64,000 nt of DNA, from contig NZ_LMSJ01000025.1 in NCBI RefSeq assembly GCF_001428105.1, forward strand, positions 1 to 64,000, given 5' to 3'. Every line of letters starts with the position of its first letter. Within the stretch, counting starts at the first letter, position 1. The stretch is from Paenibacillus sp. Soil766 (GTDB lineage Bacteria > Bacillota > Bacilli > Paenibacillales > NBRC-103111). The translations under genes and the position numbers were made by a program. The notes beneath the pieces were generated by a model, which ran no database searches, was not told where the DNA came from, and saw only the letters and a list, made by a program, of their open reading frames with translations. Below are positions 59,401-64,000 of this stretch, in pieces.

Positions 59401-59844
59401 ATCCCTTGTTTTTAGCCACACATTCCGATAGATACCAGCCCCCGAGTACCATCTGCTATTCGGGCTTTGGTGTACGGCTTTCACAAGAATTTCATTCTCG
59501 CCCCCCACCAACGCAGCTGTAATCTCGTGTTCATAGGAGGAGTATCCATTCTTCCATTCCCCAACAAATTGACCATTTACATAGAGGGATGAGTTCATAT
59601 AAACACCCTCGAAGTTCAGCAAAATCTGCTTAGCATCACTCGTATTTGTAAACCTCTTGCGATACCAACCAATACTATTTTCATACAAATCTAACGTATT
59701 ATAAATAAGCCAATCATGGGGAATATCTACCGGTTCATATAGGAGGGCAGCGCTTTCAATTACGTCTAAACTGCTCTTGGTAAATTCCCAACCATCATTA
59801 AATCGTGTTCTCTTATTCATTGTTGGCGTGCTCTCTTTCTTCAT
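56401..59844 (-). CDS. Glycoside hydrolase family 2 (beta-galactosidase-like)
   Basis: A 1147-residue enzyme. Domains in order: GH2 sugar-binding domain (about 15-155), immunoglobulin-like GH2 domain (about 160-255), catalytic TIM barrel (about 260-560) with acid/base Glu384 in SIGNE and a probable nucleophile Glu463 in GSETAS, then DUF4982/GH2 C-terminal beta domains (about 570-810) and a C-terminal ~300 residues with two CBM-like modules. No signal peptide is visible, so it is probably cytosolic. Either the ATG at 59844 or the one at 59820 could start it; neither has a strong ribosome site. The substrate (galactoside or related) is not certain. Confidence 0.92.
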   Translation of the reverse strand: MKKESTPTMNKRTRFNDGWEFTKSSLDVIESAALLYEPVDIPHDWLIYNTLDLYENSIGWYRKRFTNTSDAKQILLNFEGVYMNSSLYVNGQFVGEWKNGYSSYEHEITAALVGGENEILVKAVHQSPNSRWYSGAGIYRNVWLKTRDRNYIVTDGIYITTKREDGGWQVNIETEMNLYEDVRISHTILYKDQMVAATSAKVAAGVDPHSRHQQRLVVKEPRLWSTDDPQLYQVVTQLQLVVSEQAIETITQNIGFREIILDPGQGLQLNGTHMKLNGVCEHHDLGALGAAFNKEALRRRFVILKEMGVNAIRTAHNMPAVEWMDLADEMGLLVVSEAFDMWERSKTPYDYARFFKEWAQIDVKSWVMRDRNRPSLLMWSIGNEIYDTHADARGQEVTQMLMDEVLKYDPMQNARVTIGSNYMPWENAQKCADIVKVAGYNYAEKYYHKHHEEHPDWIIYGSETASVVQSRGIYHFPFERSILADDDEQCSALGNSSTSWGAKSAEACILAERNAPFSLGQFIWTGFDYIGEPTPYHTKNSYFGQIDTATFKKDSYYIYQSAWTDYKQKPMVHIFPYWDFNEGQLIDVRVCSNAPRIELQFNGVTIGTHEIDHVHGTQLAGWWKLPYAKGELIALAYDEAGHVIATDVQKSFGDAAQIGLQADKEILYANGTDVIFVEITMADQDGNPVANANNRVHVDVTGAGRLIGLDNGDSTDTDPYKGTSRRLFSGKLMAIIGATLEPGKIHIEVSSKGLTSQIAELASLQANDEIVEGIAASERNLELPCVVGNKQEIPLRKMDIISDLGQTFDPSGQEMVVRVQLYPEDTSYQEVEWRVVNDAGIASNIAKVEALGHEAKVTAIGDGEFRLRCMSKNGTDKTKLISQLEFKAVGLGTAYKDPYAFISAGLFDYSKGEVSNGNERGVATSRDGETQVGFREIDFGSYGADTITMPIFALTSEPYALQIWEGMPDEPGSELLADVMYHKESKWNVYQEETYHLSKRLRGITSICFVLRQKVHIKGFSFEQKIRALAQNSAAECDRIYGDTFAITANGVEGIGNNVSLEFEAMDFAREGTAKLVIFGRSPIEKNTIHIRFANDEGESVQLVDFTHSDGYEEQVFALAKVAGLQKVTFIFLPGSQFDFGWFRFER

Positions 59845-60020
59845 TGGTTTGATAGATGAGTATATGGTATATAAGAAGCTCGTGATGAAAAATAGTCTCT
59901 ATTATTATATAGCAAAAAAGATCCTAGAAAGGGAATTTCCTACGTCAGCATTTACTTTTTTAACCACCGGTTAAACATTCACCCTTCGGACATAGGAAAT
60001 CTTTCTTGCAAAACTTTTCA

Positions 60021-60074
60021 TTGACAACCTGCTGACTTGGATTTAAATTAGTATGATAGTGATAATCATTATCA
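60021..60074 (+). promoter_or_regulatory. Promoter with Fur box for the siderophore importer
   Basis: TTGACA (60021-60026), a 17-bp spacer and TAAATT (60044-60049) form the promoter, and a perfect 7-1-7 Fur site TGATAATCATTATCA (60060-60074) covers the region just after it. It lies 44 bp before the binding-protein start. Repression by Fur when iron is plentiful is the expected control. Confidence 0.92.
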
Positions 60075-60117
60075 GTAATTTACAAATACAAATTGAGAAT
60101 AAGGACGGGTCTACACA

Positions 60118-61200
60118 ATGAATGCAAAACGAAAACTCTCTTTTAAAACGCTAGTTATTTCTGCTGCTATTATGATCCCGCTAGTTGGTTGTGCATCGGA
60201 AAAGTCAGGCTCCACACCTGTAAGCACGACACCTGCAGCAACTCCGGCTGCGACTGCGGCTGCAACAGCTGCGGCAAGTACTACCCCAGATGCTGCGAAA
60301 TATCCGATTACCATCAAGCACGCTTTTGGCGAAACGGTTGTTAAAAGCAAGCCTGCACGAGTTGCTACCATTCAATGGGCTAACCATGATGTTGTACTTG
60401 CGCTAGGTGTTGTACCCGTAGGTTTCTCAGCGGCAAATTACGGCGTTCAGGATAAAAGTGGACTTTTGCCTTGGACAGCTAAGAAGCTTAAGGACCTTGG
60501 CGTAGATAAACCGAATGTTTTCCAAGATACAGATGGACTTAATTTCGAGGCTATTTCTGCATCAAAACCCGATGTCATTCTCGCTGCTTATTCCGGGATC
60601 ACACAAAAAGATTACGAAACGCTAAGCAAAATCGCTCCCGTTGTAGCCTATGAGAAAAGCCCTTGGGTAACGACATGGCGTGAGCAAGTCCTGTTCAATG
60701 CAACAGGCATGGGGATGAGAGCAGAAGGTGAAAAACTGATTAAGGACACCGAAGAGCTGATTAAGAAAAAAGCAAGCGAGTATCCGCAGTTGAAAGGTAA
60801 AAAAATTGCATTTACTAACTTCTCAGCGAAGGACTTATCCAAAATTAATATTTATACAGCTGCTGACCCTCGCGGTGCTTTCCTAATTGAGCTAGGCATG
60901 GTTTATTCGGAAGGCGTAATGAAAAAAATTACAGATCCAACCGCCTACAACTTGAAATTAAGCTCTGAGAATGCTGACGCTCTTAACGATGCAGATCTCT
61001 TGATCGGGTATGGGGACGACGCTTTATTACAAGCCGTTAAAGCGGATCCTATTCTAGGTAATATTCCAGCAGTTCAAAAAGGTGCTGTTGTGCTGATCGG
61101 TAACGGTACTCCTCTAGCGGCTTCTGGAAACCCTAATCCACTTTCGATTTCTTATACGATCGATGAATACTTGAAATTAATCGCGGCAGCAATTAAATAG
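60118..61200 (+). CDS. Siderophore-binding lipoprotein (FhuD/FecB family)
   Basis: A 360-residue type III binding protein. Lipobox LVGC puts the lipid on Cys25. An Ala/Thr/Pro-rich linker (about 30-58) is followed by the two-lobed binding domain (TVVKSKPARVATIQWANHDVVLALG, then DGLNFEAISASKPDVILAAYSG and the long helix linker). It captures an Fe3+-siderophore on the outer face of the membrane for the FecCD-type permeases encoded next. A Fur box controls it. The ligand is unknown. Confidence 0.93.
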   Translation: MNAKRKLSFKTLVISAAIMIPLVGCASEKSGSTPVSTTPAATPAATAAATAAASTTPDAAKYPITIKHAFGETVVKSKPARVATIQWANHDVVLALGVVPVGFSAANYGVQDKSGLLPWTAKKLKDLGVDKPNVFQDTDGLNFEAISASKPDVILAAYSGITQKDYETLSKIAPVVAYEKSPWVTTWREQVLFNATGMGMRAEGEKLIKDTEELIKKKASEYPQLKGKKIAFTNFSAKDLSKINIYTAADPRGAFLIELGMVYSEGVMKKITDPTAYNLKLSSENADALNDADLLIGYGDDALLQAVKADPILGNIPAVQKGAVVLIGNGTPLAASGNPNPLSISYTIDEYLKLIAAAIK

Positions 61201-61204
61201 ATCC

Positions 61205-62245
61205 ATGAATCGTTCATCGGTCTCAGACAGCACTCAACTAAACTCACATATGCCGAAACATTTTATGATGGTACTTCTGATCTGTCTTGTGTTGCTCATC
61301 ATTTGCGTAATTACATCCCTGGCCTTTGGCTCTCGAATGGTGAGATTACATGATATCATCGATGGTTTATTTCACCCAAACATCGATTCATACGGGGCAA
61401 GCATAGTTCGAAAACGGTTCTCCCGAACCGTTTTCGGTTTGTTTTGCGGGGCGGCACTCGGTGTTTCCGGTGCGCTGATGCAAGCGGTCACACGTAATCC
61501 CATTGCTGATCCGAGTATTCTTGGGGTTAACACGGGCGCATCCTTGTTCGTCGTTTGTGGCATTGCCTTCCTAAACATATCAACGGCAAATCAATATATT
61601 TGGTTGGCTTTAGCAGGAGCTGCGATTACCGCGATTTTCGTATTTGGTATCGGCTCCATGGGGCGTGGCGGTGCTACGCCCATTAAGCTGCTTTTGGCTG
61701 GGGCTGCCACAAGTGCCGCCCTCTCTTCGTTGGTCAGTGCCATTATGGTGCCACGCTCTTATGTCATGGATCAATTCCGATTTTGGCAAGTGGGTAGTGT
61801 GGGGTCGGCGACCTGGGACGCTGTTGCTACTTTTACCCCGTTCCTGATCATCGGCATACTGATCGGTATTATTTCTGGCCCCGCACTCAATGCGTTAGCA
61901 CTGGGAGATGAGCTAGCGACTGGGTTAGGGATCCGAACAGGTACATTACGGTTTATTGCAGCTTTTGCAGGGGTTATTCTGTGCGGCGCAACGACTGCGC
62001 TTGCAGGACCTATTGGCTTTATCGGGCTTATCTCGACTCATGTTATTCGCCTGATACTTGGTCCCGACTTGCGTTTCGTTATTCCGATGTCAGCTCTTTC
62101 AGGTGCCATCATTCTGACGATATCTGATGTCATCGGCCGGCTGCTCGGTAGCCCTGGAGAGCTTGAGGTTGGTGTCGTTACTGCATTTATCGGAGCTCCA
62201 ATACTAATCATTCTAGCGATGAAATCGAAAGTGCGTTCATTATGA
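61205..62245 (+). CDS. FecCD-family siderophore permease 1
   Basis: A 346-residue membrane protein with about 10 TM helices. Typical FecCD text: FCGAALGVSGALMQAVTRNPIADPSILGVNTGASLFV and a late GPIGFIGLISTHVIRLILGPDLRF, the coupling region. It pairs with the second permease, whose ATG overlaps this stop by 4 bp. The ATG at 61205 follows the binding-protein stop by 4 bp and has only a weak ribosome site, so translation is probably coupled. Confidence 0.93.
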   Translation: MNRSSVSDSTQLNSHMPKHFMMVLLICLVLLIICVITSLAFGSRMVRLHDIIDGLFHPNIDSYGASIVRKRFSRTVFGLFCGAALGVSGALMQAVTRNPIADPSILGVNTGASLFVVCGIAFLNISTANQYIWLALAGAAITAIFVFGIGSMGRGGATPIKLLLAGAATSAALSSLVSAIMVPRSYVMDQFRFWQVGSVGSATWDAVATFTPFLIIGILIGIISGPALNALALGDELATGLGIRTGTLRFIAAFAGVILCGATTALAGPIGFIGLISTHVIRLILGPDLRFVIPMSALSGAIILTISDVIGRLLGSPGELEVGVVTAFIGAPILIILAMKSKVRSL

Positions 62246-63273
62246 CAAATACATCTATTGCATTTATTATGGCGGGAAGACGTCAAAGACGCCGCCGATG
62301 GATCCTTGTTACCAGCATCCTTGCCCTACTCTCCTGCGCACTTTGCTGTGCCATGCTTTTACTGGGAACCACGTTTTACCCAGTTAAAGATGTCATCCGC
62401 GTGCTGATGGGGGAAGAGGTTCAAGGTGTGTCATTTCCGATTAACTCTGTACGTTTACCGAGAATGTTAGCAGGCCTTTTTGCCGGATTTGCTTTCGGCC
62501 TTGCAGGGAACACCTTCCAGACGATGTTGCGTAACCCCCTTGCCAACCCGAATGTCATCGGTATCACTGCTGGCTCGAGCGCGGCAGCTGTTTTTTGCAT
62601 ACTCATCCTTCACGCGAACGGAACTATTGTTTCCGTTGCTTCCGTGATTGCTGGACTTGCAACTGTCCTGTTTATCTATCTATTGTCCAGAGGGAAAATA
62701 TTTTCAATCGGGCGATTAATCCTGATCGGCATAGGCATCCAAGCCATGCTGGACTCTGTCATATCCTATCTTCTACTGGTTGGCGCAGAGCAAGATATTC
62801 CTGCAGCGTTCAGATGGCTTACTGGCAGCCTCAATGGCGTCCAATTATATGAACTTCCGCCACTGATCATAACGATTCTGATCTTCTCGCCTCTCATTGT
62901 CGTGCTCGGCAAACATTTGAGTCTATTAGAGCTTGGTGAACAATCGGCCACTACACTCGGTGTAAACACAGACTTAACCAGAATTGCACTCATTGTGAGT
63001 GCCGTCTTACTGGTTGCTCTTGCTACTGCAACAACGGGTCCAATCGCCTTTGTCGCTTTCCTTTCGGGACCGATCGCCAAAAGATTAGTCGGGGTTGGTT
63101 TCTCCAACGTAATTCCGGCGGGTCTAGTTGGCGTTAGTTTAGTTTTGGCATCAGACCTTATCGGGCAATTCGCTTTCGAAACCAGATTCCCTGTAGGTAT
63201 CATAACCGGGATACTTGGAGCACCGTATCTGATCTTCTTGCTAATCCGAATGAATCGAAAGGGAGATTTATAA
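62242..63273 (+). CDS. FecCD-family siderophore permease 2
   Basis: A 343-residue membrane protein with about 10 TM helices; GLAGNTFQTMLRNPLANPNVIGITAGSSAA and GPIAFVAFLSGPIAKRLVG are the family marks. It forms the heterodimeric channel with permease 1. It overlaps the upstream gene by 4 bp, and the ATPase start (TAATG) overlaps its stop codon by 1 base. A Lys/Arg-rich N-terminal segment (about 11-18) precedes TM1. Confidence 0.93.
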   Translation: MTNTSIAFIMAGRRQRRRRWILVTSILALLSCALCCAMLLLGTTFYPVKDVIRVLMGEEVQGVSFPINSVRLPRMLAGLFAGFAFGLAGNTFQTMLRNPLANPNVIGITAGSSAAAVFCILILHANGTIVSVASVIAGLATVLFIYLLSRGKIFSIGRLILIGIGIQAMLDSVISYLLLVGAEQDIPAAFRWLTGSLNGVQLYELPPLIITILIFSPLIVVLGKHLSLLELGEQSATTLGVNTDLTRIALIVSAVLLVALATATTGPIAFVAFLSGPIAKRLVGVGFSNVIPAGLVGVSLVLASDLIGQFAFETRFPVGIITGILGAPYLIFLLIRMNRKGDL

Positions 63274-64000
63274 TGAAGCCGACACATCATTTTCAAGCTC
63301 AACAAACCGTTGCAGGCTATGATAACAAAACAATTATCCAAGGCGTCAGCCTGGTTATCCCTAGTAATAAAATAAGCGTAATTATTGGCGCCAATGCGTG
63401 TGGAAAGTCTACCCTTCTTAAAACACTGTCAAGACTTATAAAGCCGGAATCGGGGAGTATCACCCTGGATGGCAAGCAAATCGATAAGATACCGCCGAAA
63501 CAATTAGCACGTGTTTTAGGACTGCTGCCGCAATCTCCGATTGTTCCTGAAGGCATCTCCGTCGCTGATTTAGTAGGACGTGGCAGATTTCCGCATCAAG
63601 CGTTATTTAGTGGATGGACCAAGAAAGATTATGAAGCTGTAGCTGAAGCCATGGAAATTATGAAAATTACTGAACTTGCCAACGCTAATATTGATGAGCT
63701 ATCAGGTGGTCAAAGGCAGCGTGTCTGGATTGCGATGGCACTGGCACAACAAACTGACATTTTATTTCTAGATGAACCAACAACCTTTCTTGATATCACC
63801 TATCAGGTTGAGATCCTAGACCTACTCACTGATCTTAATCGCAAACATGGGACTACCATTGTCATGGTTCTTCATGATATTAACTTGTCGGCGCGTTATG
63901 CAGACCATATTTTTGCACTGTATCAAGGTAAGCTCGTAGCTGAGGGGGAACCCTCGAAGGTTATTACTAGCACATTGGTCAAAGATATTTTCGGGCTTGA
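63273..64000 (+). CDS. Siderophore importer ATP-binding protein (FecE/YusV-like), cut by the window end
   Basis: At least 242 residues, running off the right edge. It has Walker A GANACGKST, Q-loop LLPQSPIVPE, signature LSGGQRQR, Walker B ILFLDEPTTFLD and switch VLHDINL, all as expected for a Fe3+-siderophore ABC ATPase. It is the energy subunit for the two FecCD-type permeases before it. The last few codons are missing from the window. Confidence 0.92.
   Translation, partial: MKPTHHFQAQQTVAGYDNKTIIQGVSLVIPSNKISVIIGANACGKSTLLKTLSRLIKPESGSITLDGKQIDKIPPKQLARVLGLLPQSPIVPEGISVADLVGRGRFPHQALFSGWTKKDYEAVAEAMEIMKITELANANIDELSGGQRQRVWIAMALAQQTDILFLDEPTTFLDITYQVEILDLLTDLNRKHGTTIVMVLHDINLSARYADHIFALYQGKLVAEGEPSKVITSTLVKDIFGL

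Noticed and set aside
63402-63425. Unusual Walker A (GANACGKST) in the siderophore ATPase
   Set aside because: The GK(S/T) core is intact, and to my knowledge the variant occurs in other siderophore ABC ATPases, so it does not indicate a defect.

Overview
The window reads as a chromosomal segment of a spore-forming, low-to-mid GC Firmicute, most likely Paenibacillus or a close relative. The reasons are strong AGGAGG-type ribosome sites, many YesM/YesN- and OmpR-type two-component systems, BcrAB/YtrABC-like ABC exporters, CotB-like spore-coat proteins, and several families of short dispersed intergenic repeats. The genus is an inference; no rRNA or marker gene is present.

Layout. 1-5 kb: an SDR/MerR pair, a small FlxA-like coiled-coil protein, a second SDR and an SRPBCC protein, then a strongly structured intergenic element (about 4841-5028). 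5-10.5 kb: a minus-strand sugar locus with a membrane-anchored sugar-binding protein, a YesM-type kinase, a YesN-type regulator and an MFS sugar porter, resembling a three-component sugar-sensing system. 11-16 kb: two BcrAB-like ABC exporters flanking an OmpR-type two-component system. 16.1-18.2 kb: a MarR-controlled DHA2 efflux pump with a clear promoter/operator. 18.4-23.1 kb: an operon of a GAF-PAS-GGDEF-EAL protein, a ThDP-dependent enzyme and an unrecognised protein with an internal duplication. 23.2-28.1 kb: a GntR(YtrA)-controlled minus-strand operon of two ABC exporters and a DUF4097-like protein. 28.1-29.1 kb: a gene-poor kilobase of dispersed repeats, microsatellite and a coding relic. 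29.1-36.2 kb: a VTC/DUF4956/beta-helix lipoprotein operon divergent from a two-component system, with a TnpB element inserted between them. 36.6-44.7 kb: a second two-component system, an unknown anchored protein and an Fbp/Phn/Afu-like ABC importer with two binding proteins. 44.7-46.2 kb: a chemoreceptor. 46.2-51.8 kb: a spore-surface island with tiny proteins, a Lys/Glu/Gly repeat protein, two CotB-like proteins, a collagen-like/CotB-like fusion and an ArsB/NhaD-type permease. 51.8-54.4 kb: a minus-strand cassette with a ParM-like actin, a ParR-like adaptor and a winged-helix-like protein, with nine heptads in tandem upstream. 54.4-56.4 kb: a phosphodiester glycosidase and a GT2-GtrA glycosyltransferase. 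56.4-59.8 kb: a GH2 glycosidase. 60-64 kb: a Fur-box-controlled siderophore importer cut by the window edge.

The most interesting candidates are: (1) the chromosomal actin cassette, in which two different small proteins share an NF(S/T)L..DIFRQ.G motif and a perfect 7-bp-phase repeat array lies upstream; (2) a nearly identical 38-bp promoter/operator block in front of the VTC operon and, 22 kb away, the phosphodiester-glycosidase operon, with a related site before the two-component system, which suggests one regulon; (3) a collagen-like protein apparently fused to a CotB-like barrel; (4) a nested-hairpin intergenic element at 4.84-5.03 kb.
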